Shown: positions 27,516-35,095 of the stretch, piece by piece
Numbering within the stretch: position 1 is the first letter of the stretch
How the letters are laid out: the number at the start of each line of letters is the position of its first letter
Source of the DNA: Methanococcoides methylutens MM1
Lineage (GTDB): Archaea; Halobacteriota; Methanosarcinia; Methanosarcinales; Methanosarcinaceae
NCBI RefSeq assembly: GCF_000970325.1
Contig: NZ_CP009518.1
Coordinates: 1,984,001 to 2,048,000 of the forward strand
Length of the DNA: 64,000 nucleotides
Reading direction: 5' to 3'
Position numbers and translations under genes: made by a program
Notes under the pieces: model-generated
The model's database searches: none
Seen by the model: only the letters and a program-made list of their open reading frames with translations
Told to the model about the DNA's origin: nothing

Positions 27516-28046
27516 ATGAAGATCATTGCTGTTTCTGATACACACCTTAAAGGAGGAATCATCCCTCCTACGTTCAAGAGCCTCATTGATGATTGCGATA
27601 TAGTACTTCATGCAGGCGATTTTACAACGATGGAGTGTTACCAGGCCTTTGCGTCCACAGGTAAGCTAAAAGCAGTACACGGAAATTCTGATGATAGTGA
27701 ACTAAAGAAACTGTTGCCTGAGAAGCTCGTGTTTGACGTTGATGGTGTGAAATTCGGACTCGTCCATGAAGGAGCACTATCTATTATGGATACAACCCCA
27801 CTGCGTTACCTGGCACTCGAAATGGGAGTTGATGTCCTCGTATTTGGACATATACACAGACCACTTATCGAACAGAGTGATGTGATACTTATATGCCCGG
27901 GCTCTCCCACAAGCCCACGTATGTCTGACCCATCTGTTGTGGAGATCACTATTGACAATGGTAATGTCTCTGCGAACATAATAGAGATAGAAGGGCATTC
28001 ATGCGGATATATTGATTTTTCCCGCAAGCTTAAGGATGAAAACTGA
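27516..28046 (+). CDS. Metallophosphoesterase, YfcE/MJ0936-like
   Basis: The 176-aa calcineurin-fold phosphoesterase has all metal motifs: 'AVSDTHLKGG' (DxH), 'VLHAGDFT' (GD), 'VHGNSDDSE' (GNxD), 'LVHEG' and 'VFGHIHRPLIE' (GHxH). The family uses two metals, often Mn or Ni, to hydrolyse phosphodiesters; the physiological substrate is unknown. It follows the regulator pair by 35 nt. Confidence 0.93.
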   Translation: MKIIAVSDTHLKGGIIPPTFKSLIDDCDIVLHAGDFTTMECYQAFASTGKLKAVHGNSDDSELKKLLPEKLVFDVDGVKFGLVHEGALSIMDTTPLRYLALEMGVDVLVFGHIHRPLIEQSDVILICPGSPTSPRMSDPSVVEITIDNGNVSANIIEIEGHSCGYIDFSRKLKDEN

Positions 28047-28066
28047 AAAGAATTAAAGGATGCGGT

Positions 28067-28303
28067 TTACACATCCGCACCATTAATTGTTTCTATTTTG
28101 AACATAGTACCCGTATCAAGAAGACTTAAGTGTACTTTGTCACCGAATCCAAGGATCTCGTCAAGATCAACGCTGTTACCCCAGTCATAGACATAATCGT
28201 ATGCACCCTGGATCGGTTTGAAACCCATTGACATCAATCTTTTGTTTACTTCTGAAGGACTGGCACCATCGCTACTGAACCATATCAACAGGTATGTCTT
28301 CAT
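28067..28303 (-). CDS. Hypothetical small protein (78 aa)
   Basis: ATG at 28303 follows GGTGAT by 3 nt. The sequence 'MKTYLLIWFSSDGASPSEVN' through 'HLSLLDTGTMFKIETING' looks like a small alpha/beta domain with no membrane segment. I do not recognise it. The last bases overlap a small inverted repeat (TGCGG at 28061-28065 against CCGCA at 28075-28079) that may end transcription between the two convergent genes. Confidence 0.7.
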   Translation of the reverse strand: MKTYLLIWFSSDGASPSEVNKRLMSMGFKPIQGAYDYVYDWGNSVDLDEILGFGDKVHLSLLDTGTMFKIETINGADV

Positions 28304-28353
28304 GTTATCACCCAATTATAAGAACGATAACCGGATTTATCATTTTTGTGGTT

Positions 28354-28385
28354 AAAAAAATAGCTACTGCACACATAATGTGCAG
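28354..28385 (-). terminator. Terminator of the first RPA operon
   Basis: On the minus strand a perfect 7-bp stem CTGCACA/TGTGCAG (28367-28385) is followed by TAGCTA and T7 (28354-28360), starting 19 nt past the stop of the RPA-associated gene. Confidence 0.8.
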
Positions 28386-28403
28386 TATACAGACCATGAA
28401 CTT

Positions 28404-28970
28404 TCAGATCGTTTCCTTCAGTGATACCAAGGCCTCTTTTACCATCGAGGAATACTTTACAGCATCCGTATCGTAGTGCTCCTTTGCCTTGACTACATTC
28501 GGATCCATACTGTCAAGTTCCCTGATACGTTCGAGAGTCCTTCTCGCAGTGTCTGCAACCCAGAGGTCACGCGTTGCACCATCAACCAATGAAATGGATT
28601 CAGGCCTGACGGATGTCAGGACAGTACCCTCCGCTGTTGCATAGGTACTTGGCTTTCCTACTATCGCAATAAAGGCAGGTGTCTCACATTCTGAAAGGAA
28701 CTGCGCTGCCTCGGGCTGATACTGCCCTGCATATATCATAAAAGAACCAGTTGGGTCTGATACCCGACCTCTCCAGTATTCTGAATCAGTCCCTATATCC
28801 TCTTTTTCTATCAGAGTACCCACGATGAAAAGGCGATTGACCTTTGCACCGGTAGGAGTTAAAAGATACTGTGGAGAGTACTGGTCATCCCCGTCCTTGA
28901 ACGTCAGACTGGATTCCCTTAGCTCCTGTGCAAAGATACGACGTGAAACTTCCCTTACATATCCGGCCAT
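28404..28970 (-). CDS. RPA-associated protein (COG3390-like), short form
   Basis: The 188-aa protein resembles the smaller partner of archaeal RPA complexes. 'REVSRRIFAQELRESSLTF' is followed by an OB-like core with 'SPQYLLTPTGAKVNRLFIVG', 'FMIYAGQYQPEAAQFL' and 'ETPAFIAIVGK'. It starts immediately after the RPA stop (TAA-ATG) with GGAGGTG inside the RPA 3' end, so the two are translationally coupled. A longer homologue (287 aa) sits beside the second RPA at 42449-43312. Confidence 0.88.
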   Translation of the reverse strand: MAGYVREVSRRIFAQELRESSLTFKDGDDQYSPQYLLTPTGAKVNRLFIVGTLIEKEDIGTDSEYWRGRVSDPTGSFMIYAGQYQPEAAQFLSECETPAFIAIVGKPSTYATAEGTVLTSVRPESISLVDGATRDLWVADTARRTLERIRELDSMDPNVVKAKEHYDTDAVKYSSMVKEALVSLKETI

Positions 28971-30233
28971 TTACAACACCTCCGCCTCTGAAATAAGTTC
29001 ATCAATCGTTTCCGGATTCAGCTCCGCCTGATCTTCAATAGAATCAACAAGGATGTAACGATCCATCTTGGAACCTGTAACAGTGAAATACCTGCCCAGA
29101 AGCTTAAGTCTCATCTGGTCAAGGACAACGCCCTGGTCAAGAGCATCTGCTGCCATGGAGATCGCCTCATCGAGAGTCATGCCGGACAATTGTTCCGCAA
29201 GGTCTCTCTTCAGAATTGCTTCCTGTGCAATATTGCCGTCATCAATAACTGCCTTGATACGAAGGTCATAGACACCATCCACCTTTCCATGCTCCATGCA
29301 TGCTCCTTTGGTCAGCGCCCTGTTGCACTCAGGACAACGTTTTATGAGACCGGATCCTGACTGAACATCCACCATCACACCACTGAAAGTAAGAGATGAA
29401 TTTCCAACCTCAACGTCCTCATCAAGCTCCTCAATTGAACTGTTCTTGTTAAGAGTAACCTCGAACCTGTCATTCCATTCCTGTGCGACCACATTATTTA
29501 AAAGATAACTTTTTCCCTCTTCAAAGTCAGGGAGATCAGCACTTGTCCATTTAATGAATTTGATAGTACCAGTAGCGTCACCTATCAGACCTACCTGGGA
29601 TATTGATTCATGAGTATTGTCCCAGAGCTGTGATAATTTCACCCTCATGGAGATCCATTTCCCATCTTCTGTGATATCAGAAATGTCCACCATTGGTGCA
29701 GGCTGGCCTTCTCCCGGAGAGGACATAATATTGGAAACAACATTGATATCATCAGAGATCTCTTCAATAACAGTGTTCTTGTTTAGGGTTATCTCGAACC
29801 TTCCGTTCCACTCATTGATAACAACATTATTGAACTGGTAGCTATTGCCTTCCTGGATATCGGGGATATCATCACGTGCCCATTTGATGAACTTGATCGT
29901 TCCGGTATCATCGCCTATAAGGCCCACCTGGGAAACTGACTCATGAGAATTATCCCAGAGTTGTACGACCTTCCCCCGGACATTCACCCATTTTCCACCC
30001 TCATTTGCCTCATTGATCTTCACAAGAGGGGTTGATCCCGAGCTTGCAAAAAAGTCGTTCCGGTCAATGTTATATTCTTTCAGGAAATATGCTATGACAC
30101 TTCTGCGGGCCTCGTCCAGAGGGACCTTGAACTTTGTGATAAGTTTGTCAAGCCTTTCAGTAATGTTCTCAATTGGTATATCCACACCAAGTTCCAGGAA
30201 CCTGTTCTTGATATTCTCTGCTGTTTTATCCAT
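28971..30233 (-). CDS. Replication protein A with two tandem OB folds and a zinc finger
   Basis: The 420-aa single-stranded-DNA-binding protein has an N-terminal helical region (1-65). Two near-identical OB folds follow at about 71-161 and 182-272 (spacing 111 residues; both contain 'SQVGLIGD' and 'TGTIKFIKW'), and then a C4/C3H-type zinc finger 'CPECNRALTKGACMEHGKVDG' in pieces around 300-320, with a C-terminal domain. This matches the two-OB MacRPA2/3-type RPAs of Methanosarcina. The two repeats differ at many synonymous bases, so the duplication is old. Confidence 0.92.
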   Translation of the reverse strand: MDKTAENIKNRFLELGVDIPIENITERLDKLITKFKVPLDEARRSVIAYFLKEYNIDRNDFFASSGSTPLVKINEANEGGKWVNVRGKVVQLWDNSHESVSQVGLIGDDTGTIKFIKWARDDIPDIQEGNSYQFNNVVINEWNGRFEITLNKNTVIEEISDDINVVSNIMSSPGEGQPAPMVDISDITEDGKWISMRVKLSQLWDNTHESISQVGLIGDATGTIKFIKWTSADLPDFEEGKSYLLNNVVAQEWNDRFEVTLNKNSSIEELDEDVEVGNSSLTFSGVMVDVQSGSGLIKRCPECNRALTKGACMEHGKVDGVYDLRIKAVIDDGNIAQEAILKRDLAEQLSGMTLDEAISMAADALDQGVVLDQMRLKLLGRYFTVTGSKMDRYILVDSIEDQAELNPETIDELISEAEVL

Positions 30234-30317
30234 ATTAATTCCTCAAGCCTCTTGTTTGTTTTCGATTTGAGAGGCAAGTCAAAATACTCCTCATAGCTAT
30301 ATAAAAGTAAAGTTAGC

Positions 30318-30337
30318 AAGGTGAAAGTATTCACCTT
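30318..30337 (-). terminator. Hairpin after the antiporter gene
   Basis: A perfect 8-bp stem AAGGTGAA/TTCACCTT with a 4-nt loop lies 2 nt past the antiporter stop. The minus strand continues with GCTAACTTTACTTTTATA, so it can end transcription before the RPA gene. Confidence 0.7.
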
Positions 30338-30339
30338 AC

Positions 30340-32175
30340 TTATCTTCCCAGCAGGTCTGCAACGATCTTTGCAGCATCCCCTTCCCCTATGACCGTAACC
30401 ATATCATCGAACTCAAGCACAAGGTTCCCGTTCGCAATGAATGATTCCTCGCCCCTTCTGACCATAAGCAAAAGGCTGTCCTCAGGAAGTGACAACTCTT
30501 TGATAGCCTTGCCGGCAACCTTGGGGTTCGTTACCTTTACTTCAAGGATATCCCCACCTTCGCCAACTTCACACATGGAGAACATGTGCGGCCTTCCCAC
30601 CATATTGTCAAGGAAAAGAGCAGTACTCATCGCAGGGCTCATAGCACGGATCTCAAGATCCCAGAATGCATGGAGGTTCTCCATGTTGTTTACCCTCGCA
30701 ATGATCTGGTCTTCCTTGAAACCGAACTTGGTCTTGGCTATCTGGCTGACCAGAAGGTTAGTGTTGTCCTGATCAGTGCTTGCAATAACATACTTTGCAT
30801 TTTCGATGCCTGCTTTCTTAAGTACGTTCACATCTTCGGCATCTCCGTGTATCACACGTATTCCGGATTTCATCAAACGCTGGCAGTTCTCTTCAGAGGA
30901 TTCAATGACAATTACATTCTCTCCCCTCTTTTCGAACCTTTCAGAGAGGATCCTTCCGACCTCTCCACCACCTACTACAAGAATTTCCATAGGGATCACT
31001 CCTAAAAATCTAGCCACATATTTTGACAGGAAACCTGTCATGAACACAGTAATAATTACAGTAAGGAAGACCAGACCGACAAGTTCCTGCCCGCCGGCCA
31101 TATTCAGACCATTTAGCTTGATCGCGAAATAGGTTGCAATGGATGCTGGAACTACACCACGTGGCCCTACAAACGATATGAAGAGCTTCTCTTTCGTCCT
31201 GAAGGTAGTCCTTGCAGTACTGGCGAACACGGCAAGTGGCCTGACAAAGAATATAAGCAGCAATACAACAACAATTCCGGCAGCGCCTATCCTGAAGATG
31301 TCCTCGAACTTCAGCATCGCAGCCAGTAGAATGAATATCAAAGAAAGCATCATGACCACAAGGTCTGATTTGAATTCCTTCAGCGCTGCCTTGTAAGGAA
31401 CATTGGACGTACCTACAATAATGCCGAACAGGGCTACTGCAAGAATTCCTGATTCATTACCCAAAGATTCTGCTATGACAAAGACCGTTATTACGGATGT
31501 AAGCGTCACAAAACGGACGACCTGTTCCGAAAGGACAGAATGAGACAGGAACCGGGTAAGCAAAAAGCCTCCTGCTGCACCCATGATAAGACCAAGTAGA
31601 GCCCTGTAGAGCAAAAATCCAACTACCTCAAACCCTGTTAATCCGGAAATTATGACCTCAAAAACAAGTGCAGCCAGTATCACGCACACAGCATCGTTAA
31701 GCACACCTTCAAGTTCAAGTGCTTTGCTTACCCTGTGATTTACACGCACCTGCCTTACAACAGGAGTTATGACTGTCGGACCTGTTGCGGTCACCAGGGC
31801 ACCAAATGCAGCAGAGATCTCCAGAGGAAGACCAACTATCAGATGGGTAAAGAGTGTCGCACATACAAAGGTAATTATAACGCCTACAGAAATTAGACTG
31901 ACAACACCCTGCTGGATAGACCTCACTGATTTTATATCAATATGGAGGCCACCGTCGAAAACAATAACTGCCACACATAACGAAACGATAGCTGTCAGCC
32001 CCTCACCAAGAAGAGTAGGGTCCAATATTCCGAGCACCTCCGGTCCAATGATGATACCTTCGATCAGAAGGAAGATAAGAACAGGCATCTTGAACAATTT
32101 GCTCAGACTCTGGGCCACCAGGCTCATTACCAATACAGCAAGTGCGATCTGCAATAAGTATATAGATGATTCCAC
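30340..32175 (-). CDS. CPA1-type cation/proton antiporter with RCK (TrkA-N/C) domain
   Basis: The 611-aa protein has about 12 hydrophobic segments (1-380) in the Na+/H+ exchanger pattern, including 'ALEGVLNDAV' type 'ELEGVLNDAVCVILAAL' with the conserved ND pair. After it come a TrkA-N Rossmann domain (about 390-510, 'VVGGGEVGRILSERFEKRGE') and a TrkA-C domain (about 530-611). Such proteins exchange K+ or Na+ for protons under nucleotide control. I start at GTG 32175, with AGGAG 7 nt upstream, rather than at the TTG at 32199, which lies before this site. Confidence 0.9.
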   Translation of the reverse strand: MESSIYLLQIALAVLVMSLVAQSLSKLFKMPVLIFLLIEGIIIGPEVLGILDPTLLGEGLTAIVSLCVAVIVFDGGLHIDIKSVRSIQQGVVSLISVGVIITFVCATLFTHLIVGLPLEISAAFGALVTATGPTVITPVVRQVRVNHRVSKALELEGVLNDAVCVILAALVFEVIISGLTGFEVVGFLLYRALLGLIMGAAGGFLLTRFLSHSVLSEQVVRFVTLTSVITVFVIAESLGNESGILAVALFGIIVGTSNVPYKAALKEFKSDLVVMMLSLIFILLAAMLKFEDIFRIGAAGIVVVLLLIFFVRPLAVFASTARTTFRTKEKLFISFVGPRGVVPASIATYFAIKLNGLNMAGGQELVGLVFLTVIITVFMTGFLSKYVARFLGVIPMEILVVGGGEVGRILSERFEKRGENVIVIESSEENCQRLMKSGIRVIHGDAEDVNVLKKAGIENAKYVIASTDQDNTNLLVSQIAKTKFGFKEDQIIARVNNMENLHAFWDLEIRAMSPAMSTALFLDNMVGRPHMFSMCEVGEGGDILEVKVTNPKVAGKAIKELSLPEDSLLLMVRRGEESFIANGNLVLEFDDMVTVIGEGDAAKIVADLLGR

Positions 32176-32340
32176 GGTCAGTCTCCTGAAGGCTGTCAAT
32201 TATGTACAAACCTAAATAACGTTGTGTAAATAACGCCATTAAAATATAAATTGTTTTTCAAAACTAAACACTGGCAGAAGTTGTCAGTAGAATTATAGTT
32301 CTGCAGATTTCATACCATACAAGGTACAAACAGAGTGAAA

Positions 32341-32386
32341 AAAGCTATTTCAAAAAGAAGAAATGTAGACCGGGATAAAACCGGCC
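32341..32386 (-). terminator. Terminator of the mtt/mtb operon
   Basis: On the minus strand GGCCGG (32386-32381) pairs with CCGGTC (32373-32368), including one G-U pair, around a 7-nt loop. A pyrimidine-rich tract with T5 and further T runs follows to 32341. It begins 12 nt after the mtbB stop. Confidence 0.7.
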
Positions 32387-32398
32387 CACTTATTGAAT

Positions 32399-33802
32399 TT
32401 ATGCGATGGTTTCCCTGAACTTGTCACAGCAGTTGATGTTGATGCCGAGGAGCTTCTCGATGTTCATCTTAGCTGCAATACCCTTTGCACAGCCTGGTAC
32501 AGAGGTGATTACACCGATGTCGAGCTCTTCCCTGACTTCCCTCATGACGTACTCGTCTGAAAGGTCAGCATTCTCTACACCGAGCTTCTTGGAAACGTAG
32601 TCCTTTGCTTCACCGATTCTCATGCTCTTGGTGAACTGCATCCTTGCAACAAGGTCACCAGCTGCTCTCATACCGGTCATACCGGAAGCCATGATGTGTG
32701 CAATTGGCATACCGAGTGGGTCGCCGACTCCGATCTATATACCGTCGACGCCTGCGATCTCGACCATTGCCTTGCTTGCCCTGGTTACTGCATCTATTGG
32801 TGGTGTCTCAAGCATTGGGATACCGCCGACACCCATACCCATATCGACGTGACATGGAATTGGGGATGCCTCAACAGCTGCCTTCATGAATGTAACTGCA
32901 CGACCAAGGTTCCATGCGGAGGTCTTGCTTGTGTTGGTGTTACATACTGGACCGAAGGTGTTTGCTCCTGCCTTTGCTGCAAGTGGTGCCTGCTGGTGTG
33001 GCCAGAGACCTGCAAGAACTGTACCATCATACTCAAGCTGTCCGTGCATACCGAGAACGAGTTCTCCTGCCATACCAGCGTTGATGTACATGTTAGGGAA
33101 TTCCTTCCTCAATGCTTCGATTGAGTAGAAGGAAGCGTATGCGTCACCGTCACCAGCTGCACCGATGGTATCGAAGTTGACACCGTCACAGCCGACGTGC
33201 ATAAGTCTCTGCATGATCCAGGTCATGTCACGGATTCCGTGGTCACCAGCTTTCTGGATGGATTCCTGAGCTTCAGAGATCTTGAAAGCCTTCATGAGGT
33301 CGCCTGGGTTCTCGAATGGACCATCAGGAGTGTAGTACAGACCCATGTTTGGCATTGCACCGTAGAGCATAGGGATAACCATGTTCTGCTGGCAAACTTC
33401 CATTGTCTGCTGTTCCTGTGCGATAACTGGCTTGACTGGCTTGAAACTGTAGTCGATGTGACCGAGTTCCATTGTGTCTGCACCGAATGCACGCTCGTGC
33501 ATCATGGAACCGACAAGTCTGCTTGCAGGAATACCTACACCGCTGTTACCCTGGTCACCATCGATCCTGATTGCACCGATGTCGTGTGTTACAGGAACTT
33601 CCATGCCTGGCTCTACACCAACGATCCTGTTAGGGTTGATGATGATCTCGAGCATCTTCTCCATTTCATCTTCGGAAAGTGCTGCAATGTCACCAAGGTC
33701 TGCTGCATCTGCACAACCTGCTTCGATGTCAGCCATAATGTCTTCCTTGGTCATGAAGATCTTTGCACCATCGCCCATTCTAAGGGAATATTCTGTTGCC
33801 AT
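32399..33802 (-). CDS. mtbB: Dimethylamine methyltransferase with in-frame UAG (pyrrolysine)
   Basis: Two open stretches (33802-32735 and 32734-32399) are in the same frame and separated only by TAG at 32735-32737. Read through, they give 467 residues with pyrrolysine at 356, matching my memory of Methanosarcina MtbB in length and position. MtbB transfers a methyl group from dimethylamine to the Co(I) corrinoid of MtbC, and pyrrolysine binds the amine at the base of the barrel. Flanking residues are 'AGVDGI' before and '[13 protein letters not shown]' after. AAGGTG lies 7 nt before the ATG. It is the last gene of the operon. Confidence 0.96.
32735..32737 (-). other. Amber codon read as pyrrolysine in mtbB
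   Basis: The codon is TAG on the minus strand. The conserved C-terminal 111 residues continue in the same frame. A short potential stem just 3' (GAGU...ACUC around a GUCGGCGAC core) could be the kind of structure proposed for pyrrolysine insertion, but it is weak evidence. Confidence 0.95.
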
Positions 33803-33829
33803 GTTTACACCTTAAATTAATTGATGAAA

Positions 33830-34474
33830 TTATAAGAGAAGCTCTTTTGCCTTTACGACTGCTTCACTTGCATTTTCTGCATAGCAGTCTGCACCGATCT
33901 TCTTTGCCCATGCGTCTGTTGCTGGTGCGCCACCGACCATGACCTTGATGTCGTCTCTCATGCCGTTCTCCTTGAGGAGTTCGATAACATCTTTCTGGCC
34001 CTGAAGTGTGGTTGTCATAAGTGCGGAAAGACCGACCATGTCAGCGTTGGTTTCCTTGATCTTGTCGATGAAGTTCTGGAGTGGGACATCCCTTCCGATA
34101 TCGTGGACTTCGAAACCTGCTGCCTGGAGCATTGTTGACACGATTGCCTTACCGATGTCGTGTACGTCACCCTCGACTGTACCGTTGACGATTACACCGA
34201 GCTTCTGACTTGCGCCCTCGCCAGCTGCAAGTTCGTCCTGGAGTAACTCTACACCAGCAGTCATTGCGTCAGCTGCCATCATGACGTGTGGAAGGAAAAG
34301 TTTTCCCCTCTCGAAGAGTACACCGACTTCGTTCATACCTGCTGCAAGACCGTTGTCGATAAGTTCTACTGCTGGAGCCTGGCCCTTTGCCTTCTCTACT
34401 GCAGCTACTACATCATCTTTCTTGCAACTTACTACCGCATCGGATAGTGTCTTGAATAATTCTTCGTTTGTCGT
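33830..34474 (-). CDS. mtbC: Dimethylamine corrinoid protein, apparent ACG start
   Basis: The 214-aa cobalamin protein carries the methyl group between MtbB and MtbA. The B12 motif 'GDVHDIGKAIVSTML' (DxHxxG) and the N-terminal helical domain ('ELIDNGLAAGMNEVGVLFER') are clear. The first ATG (34336) would delete the first 46 residues, a conserved part of the cap domain. The frame stays open upstream with family-like residues (TNEELFKTLSDAVVSCKKDD). The only sensible start is ACG at 34472-34474, 7 nt after GGAGG; there is no in-frame ATG, GTG or TTG. Either a rare ACG start or a base error (ATG to ACG) explains this. Confidence 0.88.
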   Translation of the reverse strand, partial: TTNEELFKTLSDAVVSCKKDDVVAAVEKAKGQAPAVELIDNGLAAGMNEVGVLFERGKLFLPHVMMAADAMTAGVELLQDELAAGEGASQKLGVIVNGTVEGDVHDIGKAIVSTMLQAAGFEVHDIGRDVPLQNFIDKIKETNADMVGLSALMTTTLQGQKDVIELLKENGMRDDIKVMVGGAPATDAWAKKIGADCYAENASEAVVKAKELLL

Positions 34475-34507
34475 TTTACAACCTCCTTTGAAAACAATTC
34501 TATGATG

Positions 34508-34523
34508 ATCCCAAAAGGGACCT
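34508..34523 (-). promoter_or_regulatory. Small hairpin in the mtbC leader
   Basis: GGUCCC-UUUU-GGGAUC forms a 6-bp stem with one G-U pair and a tetraloop. It ends about 22 nt before the GGAGG of mtbC. It could modulate initiation at the ACG codon or mark an RNA processing site. Confidence 0.5.
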
Positions 34524-34537
34524 TATAGAAAATGGAA

Positions 34538-34597
34538 ATGTAGTTGGCGGGTAGCCAAGGAATACATCCCGGTGCTAACCCAAAAGCCCAACTACAT
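34538..34597 (-). ncRNA. 60-nt structured RNA element between the 52-aa gene and mtbC
   Basis: In the transcript the outer arms AUGUAGUUGG and CCAACUACAU pair perfectly over 10 bp. Inside, GGGUUAGC pairs with GCUACCC (7 bp, one bulged U) and GGGA pairs with UUCC (one G-U) around a UGUA loop. No reading frame covers it. It may be a leader regulator, a processing or stability element, or an attenuator between the trimethylamine and dimethylamine halves of the operon. I know no named family for it. Confidence 0.6.
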
Positions 34598-34608
34598 ATA
34601 TATATTTT
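34596..34608 (-). promoter_or_regulatory. Internal TATA box in front of mtbC
   Basis: On the minus strand AAAATATATATAT lies between the 52-aa gene and the RNA hairpin. A start 22-27 nt downstream would fall near 34575, inside the loop region of the hairpin. Transcripts begun here would lack the hairpin's 5' arm; read-through mRNA would have it. Confidence 0.5.
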
Positions 34609-34621
34609 GTGTTTTGTGCCC

Positions 34622-34780
34622 TTAGAATTGGGACACAAATGTCCTTGCCTGCCACAAAGCGATCAATGCAATAACAATGATCGCGATCATCCAAGTGTAT
34701 TCTGCTGCTGGGAAGGGGGCCATGGTCATGTCAAACCCTTCACCGTAGTAACCTACCATGTAGTCGTTCATTAATCCCAT
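34622..34780 (-). CDS. 52-aa single-span membrane protein in the methylamine operon
   Basis: ATG at 34780 follows AAGGAGG by 7-9 nt. The frame reads 'MGLMNDYMVGYYGEGFDMTM', then 'APFPAAEYTW', then a hydrophobic helix 'MIAIIVIALIALW' and the tail 'QARTFVSQF', ending at TAA 34622-34624. It is too small for usual gene-calling cut-offs. The acidic, aromatic N-terminus would face outside and the short basic tail inside. It lies 13 nt after the winged-helix gene and downstream of mttP, so it may be a small subunit or regulator of the permease. I do not know a named family. Confidence 0.8.
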   Translation of the reverse strand: MGLMNDYMVGYYGEGFDMTMAPFPAAEYTWMIAIIVIALIALWQARTFVSQF

Positions 34781-34793
34781 ACTTTAAACCTCC

Positions 34794-35090
34794 TTATACG
34801 TACTCCAGGCATGCATCGGATGCACGGACCTTTCCGAAATCAGTGATCACATACTTGTGCAAGAGGAAACCTTTCTTGTATACGCCTTCCTCATCCACTT
34901 TTGATTCCACGGACTTGAGCATACCACCAGAAACAAGCTCGAGGATATCGAAGTTGATCGAATCCCTGCCGAAATTGTTGTTCATGTTGTACTCTTTCTG
35001 AACCTGTACAACGATCTCGTTGTTCCAGTGTTCCTTCTCGTCAGAGAATAGTTCAAGTAACCTGAATTTTATTGGTCTTAGTCCAGCCAT
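34794..35090 (-). CDS. Winged-helix-like small protein in the mtt operon (98 aa)
   Basis: I choose ATG 35090, because GAGGTGAT overlapping the mttP stop lies just before it; a start at 35099 is less likely. The protein reads 'MAGLRPIKFRLLELFSDEKE', 'NNEIVVQVQKEYNMNN', 'SINFDILELVSGGMLKS' and 'LLHKYVITDFGKVRASDACL', a helix-helix-wing pattern close to small winged-helix regulators. There are no Cys pairs for a metal and no membrane segment. The coupled translation with mttP suggests a dedicated role in methylamine sensing, operon control or permease regulation; none is known to me. Confidence 0.85.
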   Translation of the reverse strand: MAGLRPIKFRLLELFSDEKEHWNNEIVVQVQKEYNMNNNFGRDSINFDILELVSGGMLKSVESKVDEEGVYKKGFLLHKYVITDFGKVRASDACLEYV

Positions 35091-35095
35091 TTTAA

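Noticed and set aside
32735..33802. mtbB as a truncated pseudogene ending at TAG
   Set aside because: The frame continues without shift and the position equals the pyrrolysine residue of the family. The same reasoning applies to mttB at 37463-37465.
33197..33820. 207-residue open frame on the plus strand opposite mtbB
   Set aside because: It is rich in Cys, His and Trp, has no Shine-Dalgarno and mirrors the biased codons of mtbB. Similar shadows lie opposite mttB (37061-37591, 37664-38221) and mttC (36501-36926).
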